Origin: CAYNNP01 sp964398215
GTDB lineage: Bacteria; Planctomycetota; Planctomycetia; Pirellulales; Pirellulaceae
Length of the DNA stretch: 10,386 nt
NCBI GenBank assembly: GCA_964398215.1
Contig: CAYNNP010000232.1
Span: 1 to 10,386 of the forward strand
Direction: 5' to 3'
Every line of letters begins with the position of its first letter. The first letter of the stretch is position 1. Under the pieces are notes generated by a model. The model ran no database searches, had not been told where the DNA came from, and saw nothing but the letters and a program-made list of their open reading frames with translations. The translations under genes were made by a program, and so were the position numbers. This document shows positions 1-8,525 of the stretch, piece by piece.

Positions 1-28
1 AAAAAACGCATCTTCAAAACTCACGCGT
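1..28 (-). terminator. Possible intrinsic terminator of the EfpL gene
   Basis: Read on the minus strand, downstream of the EfpL stop codon, bases 23-28 (ACGCGT) can pair with bases 6-11 (ATGCGT), giving a six-pair stem with one G-T wobble and an 11-base loop. A run of at least five T follows at the window edge. A short stem followed by a T-run fits a rho-independent terminator, but the stem is weak and the T-run is cut off by the window end. A second weak hairpin (GGGTTA/TGACCC, one wobble, six-base loop) lies between it and the gene. Confidence 0.35.
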
Positions 29-67
29 CGGGTTACCAAAATGACCCAGAATCAAAACTGATATCGA

Positions 68-631
68 TTACGCCCGTGACAAATACTCGCCCGTCCGCGT
101 GTCAATTTTCAACCGCTCACCATCTTTGATGTATTCCGGAATCTGTACGACCAAGCCGGTTTCTAGTGTGGCAGGTTTGGTACGCGAAGTAGCCGAGTTG
201 CCTTTGACGGCTGGGTCTGTTTCGGTAATGGCAAGTTCAACGGATGCGGGGACTTCTAATCCAATTGGGCCGTCGTTGTAGATCAACGCCTTCATGCCTT
301 CCAAGCCTTCTGTGATGTAGGGCATTTGGTCAGCGACGTCGTCCAACGTCAGTTCATACTGTTGATAATTTTCTTGGTCCATCAAATGGATGTGCGTCGC
401 ATCGATGTACATCATTTGCACAGGTCGTTTGACGAAATCGGCTTCTTCCAGTGACTCCGTGCCTTTGAGTTTGATATCGACCTTGTTTTTGGTCAGCACA
501 TTTCGGCCGCGAAAAACGTACAGCGTCGCTGCTCCGCGGGCTGATGGCGACTGGACGTGCAATGACAAGATTAAGACAGGATTACCTTCGTAGACTACGA
601 CCGTTCCTGGTTTGACTTCTTTAACCTGCAA
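68..631 (-). CDS. efpL: Elongation factor P-like protein, EfpL/YeiP class
   Basis: EF-P-family proteins bind the ribosome next to the P-site tRNA and help peptide-bond formation at proline-rich stalls. The 187-residue length is normal. The order is an N-terminal KOW-like domain (about 1-60), a central OB domain (about 65-125) and a C-terminal OB domain (about 128-187) with the family signature around TDPAVKGNSA...KPATLETG. The tip loop reads SPSARGAATLY with Arg32, matching E. coli EfpL/YeiP (SPTARGAATLY, Arg33) and not the EF-P loop PGKG with its modified lysine. The C-terminus (IDTRTGEYLSR) resembles classic EF-P more than E. coli EfpL. The start is TTG at 629-631, chosen because AGAGGAG at 640-646 sits eight bases upstream and the family N-terminus begins there. 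It is transcribed away from addB. No EpmA/EpmB-type modification gene is nearby, as expected for an arginine-type factor. The family is certain; the EfpL subclass is likely. Confidence 0.93.
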   Translation of the reverse strand: MQVKEVKPGTVVVYEGNPVLILSLHVQSPSARGAATLYVFRGRNVLTKNKVDIKLKGTESLEEADFVKRPVQMMYIDATHIHLMDQENYQQYELTLDDVADQMPYITEGLEGMKALIYNDGPIGLEVPASVELAITETDPAVKGNSATSRTKPATLETGLVVQIPEYIKDGERLKIDTRTGEYLSRA

Positions 632-1030
632 CGTTGTGACTCCTCTTTTCTATGAATCGAATGCATGGAATTTTTCGGCAAACTCTGCGTTAACACTAGG
701 CAGATTAGCATCTACCTCCAAAACCAAACAGGCCTACTTTGCCTGCGCTGGATTCGCCGAGATACTTGACCATCATGGATTGAGATGGCTCTGAGAGCGC
801 TGAAGCAATTGTGGTGTGATCGCATTCCACCGTGGCCAGTCAATCCCAGGAACTTTGAAGGTCGTGACCGAACCGCATCCAAGGATCTACTCCCTCTGAA
901 TCGGGGATCGTGAAAGTTAGCCATGTCGCCGCAGGTATGAAAAAAACAGTGATGCTTTGATCAAAAGTGCAGCGTCAAAGCGAACGCGTGCGAAGGGTAA
1001 TCGGTACACTTTTGGCTGGGCGAATTATAG
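632..1030. other. Divergent intergenic region between EfpL gene and addB
   Basis: This 399-bp stretch separates two divergently transcribed genes, so the promoters of both should lie here. Apart from the Shine-Dalgarno of the EfpL gene at its left edge I see no gene I can defend: the open frames are short, lack ribosome binding sites and do not resemble proteins. It holds a perfect 10-bp palindrome TTTGATCAAA (956-965) about 65 bases before addB and a small hairpin CAGGC/GCCTG (729-745). No good -35/-10 pair with normal spacing was recognised by eye. Confidence 0.5.
640..646 (-). promoter_or_regulatory. Shine-Dalgarno of the EfpL gene
   Basis: On the minus strand this reads AGAGGAG, a strong anti-16S match, eight bases upstream of the TTG at 629-631. 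It is the best ribosome binding site seen in the window and decides the TTG start. Confidence 0.85.
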
Positions 1031-4000
1031 GTGGGACAACAGACTGTATTTGGGGATTTCAACTTGAAGAATGCACTGATGAATTGGTTGCGAGGGCAAT
1101 GCACAGACAACTTGATGGCTGAAAAGTGGTTGCTGTGTGCTGATTTGCGAACCGGTCAAACGTTGAAAGATCGCATCAATTTGGCGGGAACGCCGACGAT
1201 CAATCTGCATTCCAAAACGCTCCGCTCAGTTGTGCTGACTTTGCTAAGCGAACATCTTGCAGCATCGAAACTGACTTATTTGGATAACTCTGCGACCGAA
1301 TCATTGATTCATGAATTGGTCACGTCCGCCTTGGCCGACAACCAACTGGATTACTTTGGCCAAGTGACTCATGTCGATGGGCTGGCCAGTTTGCTGACAA
1401 GGTCGATTCGCGATTTACGCTTGGCCGATGTCGCAGTCGATTCGCTGGTCGATGATCATTTTGAGTCGCCGGTAAAAGCTTCGGACCTTCGCTCGTTGTA
1501 CTCAGGTTACATCGAAACGTTGGGCAAGCGGAAACTGGTCGACTACGCCGGTTGCCTGGATTTGGCGTTGATGAAATTGGGTGACGATTCAATTCGATTT
1601 CCGCCGGATCTGATCGTGCTGCTGTCTTCGGAATTGACTCTGTCGCAAAAGGAAAGCCGATTTCTGGATGAGCTTGCACTCAAATCGACGTTGGTGCGGC
1701 CTGACGATTCAACGACTGATGTCCCAACCAGCACTTCGATCCTGCCTGACAATGTCGATTGCAAATTCTTTAGCGGTTACGGCGAAGTCAACGAGGTGCG
1801 TGGAGTGGTTCAACGTGTGCTTGGCACCAGCGCTGCGAACTCGGTTCCGATGGACGAGGTCGAGATCGTTTATACCGACGCGGATTCTTATATCCCCCTG
1901 TTGTATGAACGATTCGCAGAACTGGCAGGCCAGGAAAGTGACACCGAGTATCTGCCCGCCGATCCGCCGGTTACTTTTTCCGACGGCATCGCTGCCGTTT
2001 ACACTCGTCCTGGCCGAGCCCTGCGTGCTTGGTTGCGCTGGATCGAAGGTGACGCGTTGCAATCCAAAGCAGTGCAATTGTTGCGTGAAGGTGTCTTGAG
2101 CCGCCCGGCAGAAACCAGCGACGCCAAAGCAGACGATCGGCAAATCGGCTATTCACGGTTGGCTTCTAACCTGCGCCGCATCAGTATCGGGTTCAAGCTG
2201 GATCGATACGTCACGGCGATTCAATCGGCTATCGATCAAGCCGAACATTTCAGGCAAGAGTTCATTGATCGCCGCGACAGTAACGACGGTGACGAGAACG
2301 AACCGCCGGGCCGTCATGGCGATGACGTTCCACGCGATTATGGGTTGCCCGTATTAAGAACGATCCTTGCGATCTTTCAGCCTCTGGTTGATCTTGCACC
2401 GGGCAACGATGACACAGCCAAATCCGCTTTGCAAAAAGCCAAACGTTTCTTGCTCGGGTCCGCTCGTTGCGACAGCAAGCTTGATCGGGTTGCCCGCAAC
2501 AAACTGCTGGACGCAATCGATGGCAAACTTGCCGCCCTGGAGTTTGCCGATGCAAGCGTCGTGAGCGTAGTCGCATGGCTCCAAGAATTGCCCGTCGAAA
2601 GTCGCATTTTGCAAAGTGGCCCTCAGCCAGGCTGCGTTCACGTTTCGCCGATTCGCAACGCTTGTCATTCGGGGCGAAAGCATGTGTTCGCAATCGGCCT
2701 GGATGCGAACCGGTTTCCCAAGTCGGCCCGAGTCGATCCACTATTGCTTGATGCCGAGCGAAGCCTACTTTCCGATGCCCTGGAAACGTCGACTGAAATC
2801 GCCGATCGCAGCCAGCGCGAACTGCTGAACGTCTTGGCTCGCATCGCGGAACTCGAAGACGCCAAGATCCATTTTTCATTCTCAACTCGCAATCTGACCG
2901 AAGATCGCGACCAATCGCCGAGCCCAACGCTGGTCGAAATCTACCGCACTGTGATGAACCAACCGGCAGCTCACCTGGACGACTTGCTGGCCCATGTCGG
3001 CACGCCGGTGTCGTTCGCGATCGCCGATCCTGAGCACTGGCTTTGTCCCAGCGATGGCGAGTTGGCCCAGCTAGCCACGACACAGGACGAAGCAGCCTGT
3101 TGGTCAAAGTTGGAATCGCAGTTCGAGCACTTTCGGCATCAACGCATCGCGCAGGAAAAACGCGATGAATCTGTGTTCAACGAATACGACGGGTTCGTGC
3201 CCGCTGCTGGACCGGAACTTTCACCAACCAATTCCAAGCGGCGTGTTTCGCCGAGTCGGCTGGAGACATTTGGAACCTGCCCGCGTCGATTCTTTTTCAA
3301 GTATGGGTTGGGCGTCTATCAGCCAGATCAATGGGACATCGATCCGCAGCGCTGGCTGGAACCAATCACACTTGGGAATCTGGTCCATGGGTTGTTTGAA
3401 ACTTTCTTGCGCGAGCTAACCGCGAAGGAACGCATTCCGAATCTCGATCGCGATTTGCCAAGGTTGCTTGAACTGCTTCAAAACGAGATTGACAAATACT
3501 TACGCAGTTTTCCGAGCCCCAACGAAGACGCGTTGCAGCGGCAGCACGAATGGTTGATCGACGCCTGCGAAATCTTCCTCGAGAAAGAACAGGCTTATTG
3601 CCAACAGACCGGCGCCCGTCCATGGGTGTTGGAAGCCGCGATTGGGTTGGACGACGAACCGGCATCGCCACTGGATTGTCGCCAGCCGGTAGCGTTCGGT
3701 TTGCGAGACGGACGAGTCCTGCAGTTGGGCGGGCGAATCGATCGCGTCGATCGCCTGAATCAGAACGGCAGCGAGAGCTACGCGATCTGGGATTACAAAT
3801 CGGGTTCCTCCTACGGATTCAGTCAAGAAGATCCGTTCAAACAAGGTCGCAAACTGCAATCGTTCTTGTACGTCGGAATCCTCCGGCACCGACTGGCGGC
3901 AATCGGAAGCGGCACCGACGTCGCAACCAGCTTCGGGTACTTCTTTCCGAACACCAAAACACAGGGCCTACGTTTACAGTGGACGTCCAGCGAACTGAAA

Positions 4001-4246
4001 CAAGGCGACCAGATCTTGCAACACATCTGCGACCTGATTCAAACCGGATCGTTTCCCGCTACGACCAACAAGGGTGACTGCAAATTCTGTGACTTCAATA
4101 CAGTGTGCGGCGACGCGGAATCGATTGCCGCTGATTCGATTCGCAAAGCAACCGAAGACAAGAACCAGGAAACACTCGGCAAGTGGAGTCAGCTTCGGCA
4201 GTTAAGCCCACCAGCGTCAAATCTAAATTCGGGGGCAAAACAATGA
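1031..4246 (+). CDS. addB: AddB-type helicase-nuclease subunit (PD-(D/E)XK, Fe-S)
   Basis: Second subunit of an AddAB enzyme that resects double-strand DNA ends for RecA loading. It has 1071 residues, close to the usual AddB length. The N-terminal two thirds resembles the degenerate helicase fold of AddB. No Walker A (GxGKT) is visible, so it should not be a motor. The C-terminal nuclease is intact: His786 (NLVHGLFE), Asp904 (GGRIDRVDR), Asp921 and Lys923 (WDYKSG). Four cysteines, Cys750 (TCPRRFFFKY), Cys1017, Cys1020 and Cys1026 (CKFCDFNTVC), match the Fe-S cluster that staples AddB-type nuclease domains. An acidic linker lies near residues 417-437. The start is GTG directly after an in-frame TAG, and early residues VFGDFNLKNALMNWL fit the family N-terminus. 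TTG at 1064 (GGGGA seven bases upstream) and ATG at 1079 are alternatives. The stop overlaps addA by ATGA, so the two are probably translationally coupled. The family assignment is firm despite divergence. Confidence 0.9.
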   Translation: MGQQTVFGDFNLKNALMNWLRGQCTDNLMAEKWLLCADLRTGQTLKDRINLAGTPTINLHSKTLRSVVLTLLSEHLAASKLTYLDNSATESLIHELVTSALADNQLDYFGQVTHVDGLASLLTRSIRDLRLADVAVDSLVDDHFESPVKASDLRSLYSGYIETLGKRKLVDYAGCLDLALMKLGDDSIRFPPDLIVLLSSELTLSQKESRFLDELALKSTLVRPDDSTTDVPTSTSILPDNVDCKFFSGYGEVNEVRGVVQRVLGTSAANSVPMDEVEIVYTDADSYIPLLYERFAELAGQESDTEYLPADPPVTFSDGIAAVYTRPGRALRAWLRWIEGDALQSKAVQLLREGVLSRPAETSDAKADDRQIGYSRLASNLRRISIGFKLDRYVTAIQSAIDQAEHFRQEFIDRRDSNDGDENEPPGRHGDDVPRDYGLPVLRTILAIFQPLVDLAPGNDDTAKSALQKAKRFLLGSARCDSKLDRVARNKLLDAIDGKLAALEFADASVVSVVAWLQELPVESRILQSGPQPGCVHVSPIRNACHSGRKHVFAIGLDANRFPKSARVDPLLLDAERSLLSDALETSTEIADRSQRELLNVLARIAELEDAKIHFSFSTRNLTEDRDQSPSPTLVEIYRTVMNQPAAHLDDLLAHVGTPVSFAIADPEHWLCPSDGELAQLATTQDEAACWSKLESQFEHFRHQRIAQEKRDESVFNEYDGFVPAAGPELSPTNSKRRVSPSRLETFGTCPRRFFFKYGLGVYQPDQWDIDPQRWLEPITLGNLVHGLFETFLRELTAKERIPNLDRDLPRLLELLQNEIDKYLRSFPSPNEDALQRQHEWLIDACEIFLEKEQAYCQQTGARPWVLEAAIGLDDEPASPLDCRQPVAFGLRDGRVLQLGGRIDRVDRLNQNGSESYAIWDYKSGSSYGFSQEDPFKQGRKLQSFLYVGILRHRLAAIGSGTDVATSFGYFFPNTKTQGLRLQWTSSELKQGDQILQHICDLIQTGSFPATTNKGDCKFCDFNTVCGDAESIAADSIRKATEDKNQETLGKWSQLRQLSPPASNLNSGAKQ
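4231..4235 (+). promoter_or_regulatory. Likely ribosome binding site of addA
   Basis: A GGGGG run inside the end of addB lies seven bases before the addA ATG at 4243. With the ATGA start-stop overlap it supports this start and coupled translation of the two subunits. Confidence 0.5.
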
Positions 4247-7200
4247 TTACCGAACAACAAGACAAGATCACTCGCGATCGAATCGCACAGGAGCTGGACA
4301 AAAATTTCATTGTCGAAGCCGCGGCTGGCACGGGCAAGACAACCAGCTTGGTCAACCGAATGGTCGCATTGGTCGAAACGCGCGCGTGCCGAATCGATCA
4401 GTTGGCCGCAGTCACGTTTACTCGAAAAGCGGCCGCGGAGCTGAAAGAACGATTCCAGGCAAGGCTGCGCGAGCGCGCGGCCGAGTGTTCAGCAACTTCC
4501 AGNNNNNNNNNNNNNNNNNNNNNNNNNNNNNNNNNNNNNNNNNNNNNNNNNNNNNNNNNNNNNNNNNNNNNNNNNNNNNNNNNNNNNNNNNNNNNNNNNN
4601 NNAACGATTCCAGGCAAGGCTGCGCGAGCGCGCGGCCGAGTGTTCAGCAACTTCCAGCGACACAAACGATACCAGCCGGCAGGTGCTTTTGTCAGACGCA
4701 GCCGATCGAGTCAACCAAGCGTTTGTTGGTACGATCCACAGTTTCTGTGCTCGATTGCTACGTGAACGCCCGATCGAATTCGCTGTCGACCCGGCATTCC
4801 GCGAACTTGACGAGAGCGAAGACTACCTGCTGAAAGAACAGGCTTGGCATGAAAACATCTCCTGTTTGATCGCCACAGCCGACCCGCTGCTAGACAAACT
4901 TCGCGACGTCAACATCAACCGGGCTGAACTGAAACACTGCTTTGATCGGTTCGTTGAATACCGCGACATTCAAAATTGGCCCGTCAGTTTGCCAACTGGT
5001 ATCGACATCGACGCGCTGCAGCAAGCAACCAAGGACTACATCGACCACATGGCAACGCTCGTGCCATCTTTTCCCGATGATCGTGGCACCGACAAACTGA
5101 TGGATCGTTATGAACGCATGGTGCGAGCATCACGACGAGGATTTTCCAGCTTAGGCCGATTCTTTGACTTGCTGCAGAACTTCGATACTTCGGCTGGCGA
5201 GACCCAGAAGTTTTGGCCAGCCAAAGAACTGGGAATCAAAAAGCTGGGCGGCCGTGAACGCGATCGTTGGAAAGAATTCAGAACCAATCACGCTGGCCCA
5301 GGCATGATTTACTGGAGCCGTTATCGGTACAGTTTCGTGGTCGATTTTTTGCGACGCGCGGTCCAGACCTACGAGCACCTGAAGTTGGCTCATGGCGGTT
5401 TGGGTTTCCAAGACTTACTGTTGTCGGTCGCCAGTGGATTGAAAGACCAGCCAGAGCTACGAACCTATTTCCAAGGCCGCTACCGCAGTTTGTTGGTCGA
5501 CGAATTTCAAGACACCGATCCCCTGCAAGCTCAGATGATGCTGTACTTCACGTCGTCCGATCCATCGCAAACCGATTGGACACAGTGCGTACCGAATCCC
5601 GGTTCGCTGTTCTTGGTTGGCGACCCCAAACAGTCGATCTATCGATTCCGCCGTGGCGATATCATCACGTACAACAAAGTCAAACAGATCATCTGCAACA
5701 ACGACGGCGAAGTCCTACCGTTGGTCAAGAACTTTCGTTCGCAAGCACAATTGATTCAGTGGAACAACACTGTCTATAGCGACAAATTTGGCCAACAATC
5801 GACCGCCTATTCGCCAGCCGCCGAAGACATGATTCAAGGTCGTGAAGATGCCTTTGTCCCCGGCGATGGCAACACTGCCGTCCAGTCATTGTGCGGCACC
5901 TATCGTTTGATGCTGCCCACCGACGGGCGGATCGAAGATGCTCGCGACTACGAAGCCGATTCGATTGCCAAGTTCATTCGGCACGCCATCGATTCCGGCA
6001 TGCAAGTCGCCCGAACACAAACGGAACTGGATCGCGGGCGATTGCCAGCCGTCCAGCCACGCGACTTCCTAGTCATCCCGCGCGGCAAAAAAGGCATGCA
6101 TGCCTACACCGAAGCCTTGGAACGCCACGGGATTCCCTATCAAGTTTCTGGTGGCAATCCGCTCGGCACGAATCCGCAACTGACGGTTCTGATCGATTGC
6201 CTTCGCGCCATTGATGACCCAACCAACCCCGTTCACTACTTGGCCGTTCTGCGAAAGTTCTTGGGGTTCAGCGATCACGATCTGTACCAGTTGAAACATT
6301 CTGGCGGCAGCTTCAATTACAACGCACCGATTCCCGAAACGCTGGACGACGCCCTGCAGGATCGATACCGCTCCGTTGTCGATCGGCTGCGAAAATACCA
6401 GGCATGGATGCGGACGTTACCTTACGCGGTGGCCGTTACCAAGATTGCGACCGACCTAGGCGTATTGTCTGCCGCCGCTTCATCATCGCAAGGCGACATG
6501 CAGGCTGGCGGGCTGTTGAAAGCGATTGAATGGTTGCGAAACCAAAGCTGGGACTTTGACAGCGCAACCGACTTGATCCAATTCTTAGACGAAGTTCTGG
6601 AATCCGACGACACCGATGCTTGCCCAGCCTTGCCGTCATCGGGCAACGTCGTACGTCTGATGAATTTGCACAAAGCAAAAGGGCTGGAGGCACCAATCGT
6701 CTTCCTGGCCGACACGGTTGGGAAATTTCGCGGTGAACCCAGTTGCCACATCGATCGCAGTTCGTCAGCACCAGCAGGTTACATGGGGATCACCGCCAAG
6801 CAAGGTGAATGGAAAACCATCGACGTCGCCACGCCCGAAAACTGGTCGGACTATCAAGCCGAAGAAAAGCGATTCGTGGAGGCCGAAAATGACCGATTGT
6901 TATACGTCGCGACCACACGCGCCGCCTGCGCAACGATCATCAGCGTTGGCAAACGGGATGCCAAGTGGGCTGATTTGTATGGGTACTTGAACGACGCTTC
7001 TGAACTTCAAATCCCTGCAAGCGTTTCTTCTGCATTGGACGCGTCCATTGGCACGATCAAGTCCGACGCGAACACCGCGCAGCAGATCGCGGCAAAGTGG
7101 ACTCGATCGCTTTCGCCCAGCTACACGATCACGACGGCCAAGAAGCTTGGGTTGAAAGGCAAATCGCGGCCCAACTGGGAAGCGTCCGGCGATTACGGGC

Positions 7201-7676
7201 ATCACTGGGGATCAGCGGTCCACGAATTATTGGAACTGTGTTACAAATCCTCCGCCGCGAACTTGCGCCCCACCGCGGTACGACTAGCAGCCGACTACAA
7301 CATCGGCATCGACCGAATCGACGAGTTAGTCACCACGGCCCAAGCGGTCACCCAATCGGACATTTGGAAACGCGCTCAAGCGGCAACTCGCTGCTACAGC
7401 GAACTACCGTTTGAAACCACGATCACAGACGCCAACGGGCAACCACAATTGATCCGAGGCGTCATCGATTTGGTCTTTGAAGAGTCCGGCCACTGGGTAA
7501 TCGTCGACTACAAGACCGACGACATCACCAAAGAGCAAATCGATTCCGCAGTCACGTACTACCAAGACCAACTAAGCACCTACGCCAACCACTGGACAAC
7601 CATCACAGGCCTTCCCTGCAAAGAACTCGGTCTCTACATGACAAAATTAGATCAATACGTTCCAACCAAACCGTAG
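4243..7676 (+). CDS. addA: AddA-type helicase-nuclease subunit, interrupted by assembly gap
   Basis: Motor and nuclease subunit of AddAB: a UvrD/Rep-type (SF1A) ATP-driven 3'-5' helicase with a C-terminal PD-(D/E)XK nuclease. After removing the false gap (delete 4503-4657, 155 bases) it is one frame of 1092 residues, a usual AddA length. In that numbering: Q motif (ITEQQ, 2-6), Walker A AAAGTGKT (26-33, Lys32), motif Ia (TFTRKAAAEL, 58-67), GTIHSFCARLL, Walker B DEFQD (368-372), motif III GDPKQSIYRFR (Asp409, Gln412), motif IV (NFRSQ), motif V (NLHKAKGLE, His758) and motif VI (LLYVATTRA, Arg841). The nuclease has His942, Asp1024 (GVIDLVF), Asp1037 and Lys1039 (VDYKTD) and a QLSTYA motif, so both activities look intact. 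The ATG overlaps the addB stop by four bases. Before the gap the frame is that of 4243. After it the frame shifts by two, which the 155-base removal exactly repairs, so the gene should not be called a pseudogene. Confidence 0.93.
4448..4502 (+). repeat. 55-bp exact direct repeat, left copy at gap edge
   Basis: This stretch, coding for ERFQARLRERAAECSATS of AddA, ends exactly at the run of N. It is identical base for base to 4603-4657 on the other side. It is best read as the shared end of two overlapping contigs, not as a biological duplication. Confidence 0.95.
4503..4602. other. Assembly gap, exactly 100 N
   Basis: A run of exactly 100 N, the conventional placeholder for a scaffold join of unknown size. 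It lies inside addA codon 87. Because both flanks end in the same 55 bases, the real gap is most likely negative in length, meaning the contigs overlap and no sequence is missing. Confidence 0.97.
4603..4657 (+). repeat. 55-bp exact direct repeat, right copy at gap edge
   Basis: Identical to 4448-4502 and beginning at the first base after the N run. Merging the two copies joins AddA residues 1-86 to the rest in frame (…ECSATS then SDTNDTSRQ…), leading into the expected GTIHSF motif. Confidence 0.95.
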
Positions 7677-7731
7677 GATCGCGAAACGCAAGTCCTGCCA
7701 GGCCGGCGAGGTGTTTTAGCTCATTTGACGG

Positions 7732-8238
7732 ATGCCTAAGAATGAACAGTTTACGATCATGACGCTTGGATTGGAGCAGCGCATATTGACGCAAACGGCC
7801 AGCGGCACACCGGAATACAAAAAAATTGGTTTCGCGAAACTTGACTTGAAAACGTTTGCCGAAAATTCATTGGATCGGATTCACAAAGAGGGGCCATTTG
7901 ATTGACATTCCAGAAGCGTCAAAGTCAGCCCGGCTGTTGAATTGCTGGTCATCGCGCGAGCATGTAAATCGAATGCTCTACCAGATACCGCTCGCGACTT
8001 GCTGCTTGCATCCAAGAGCATGTCCAATTGGGGACGCGATGTGAACGCACCACCAGCAGCATTTCAACAAAAGTTGGGCGAGGACCTGGCCCACGCACAG
8101 ATCTGGCAAACGATCCTGGACTATGTCAGAACGGATAAGGGACACGACGAAACCAGAATGAACGTTCAGAAATTGTTGGCGACGCCTATCAACAACCGAA
8201 TCGAAATGCTGTTTGCTTTAGTCTTGGATGAAAGCTGA
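7732..8238 (+). pseudogene. Disrupted hypothetical gene remnant with internal TGA
   Basis: I do not recognise a family. One reading frame looks protein-like across this stretch but carries an in-frame TGA at 7903-7905. The first part (57 codons from ATG 7732) ends in HKEGPFD. The second resumes at once and contains KVSPAVELLVIARACK and a mostly helical tail ending in FALVLDES (stop 8236-8238). Between 7901 and 7920 the neighbouring frame gives DIPEAS. Losing one T in GATTGAC and gaining one base near 7920 would give a smooth reading FDDIPEASKVSPAVEL, as expected after two compensating frameshifts. With the stop read through it would be 168 codons. There is no clear ribosome binding site before 7732, and an in-frame TGA at 7726-7728 blocks upstream extension, so the 5' end of an older, larger gene may be lost. 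It could instead be two sequencing errors, or chance open frames. Confidence 0.45.
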
Positions 8239-8384
8239 ACAGGATGCGTTTAGTCGTGCCCTGCCACCATCTTGCGTTGACCAAGAATCCACTGAAGCAG
8301 GCTTTTCAGCTGGTGCGACCCAACGCTGATCACGAAATACCCGAAAGAAGGAATCAACAAGGGAGCATGTGGTAGCACTCTCAG

Positions 8385-8437
8385 CCCTAGTAGTGCCAGC
8401 CGTGAATCCTCGACTCGGAGAGTCGAGCTACTATGGG
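8385..8437. repeat. Nested REP-like palindrome
   Basis: The core is a perfect inverted repeat, CTCGACTC (8409-8416) and GAGTCGAG (8420-8427), around a three-base loop GGA. Outside it, CCCTAGTAG (8385-8393) can pair with CTACTATGGG (8428-8437) with one bulged base, so the whole unit folds as a long hairpin with an internal bulge. The form and intergenic position fit a dispersed REP-like element. I recall similar CTCGACTC...GAGTCGAG palindromes between genes of Rhodopirellula-type planctomycetes, but only this copy is in the window. It has no T-run, so it is unlikely to be an ordinary terminator. Confidence 0.55.
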
Positions 8438-8468
8438 TACGATCCTCAGTAGGCTATTCGCGTCTTCC

Positions 8469-8525
8469 GCTTTGACAAAGCATTGGCACTGCCGGCCCAG
8501 AAAGGGCCTCCACCAGCCAGGGTGG
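8469..8525. repeat. Three consecutive short perfect hairpins
   Basis: GCTTT/AAAGC (8469-8481, loop GAC), GGCCC/GGGCC (8494-8508, loop AGAAA) and CCACC/GGTGG (8510-8525, loop AGCCAG) follow one another after the REP-like palindrome. None is followed by a T-run. They may belong to the same dispersed element or to a structured RNA leader ahead of dnaB. Each stem is only five pairs, so chance cannot be excluded. Confidence 0.35.

Noticed and set aside
729..745. Small hairpin CAGGC/GCCTG as a terminator or operator
   Set aside because: It has only five pairs, no T-run, and lies upstream of both neighbouring genes.
712..924. 70-codon minus-strand open frame in the divergent intergenic region
   Set aside because: It has no ribosome binding site, an Arg/Ser-rich composition without recognisable motifs, and runs into the upstream region of the EfpL gene.
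2262..3107. Long 281-codon minus-strand open frame inside addB
   Set aside because: It lies wholly antisense to a continuous, well-supported addB, has an Arg/Pro/Ser-rich composition typical of antisense reading, and shows no domain.
4503..4602. The N run as a true unknown insertion or frameshift in addA
   Set aside because: The identical 55-base flanks and exact restoration of frame on merging make a contig overlap far more likely.
7903..7905. In-frame TGA as a selenocysteine codon
   Set aside because: No SECIS-like hairpin is evident just downstream, and the neighbouring frame gives a better protein reading around the stop, which favours frameshifts.
7732..7905. Resemblance of EYKKIGFAKLDLKTFA to eukaryotic NT-type C2 domains
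   Set aside because: The match is a short patch and the rest of the remnant does not follow that fold; it is most likely chance.
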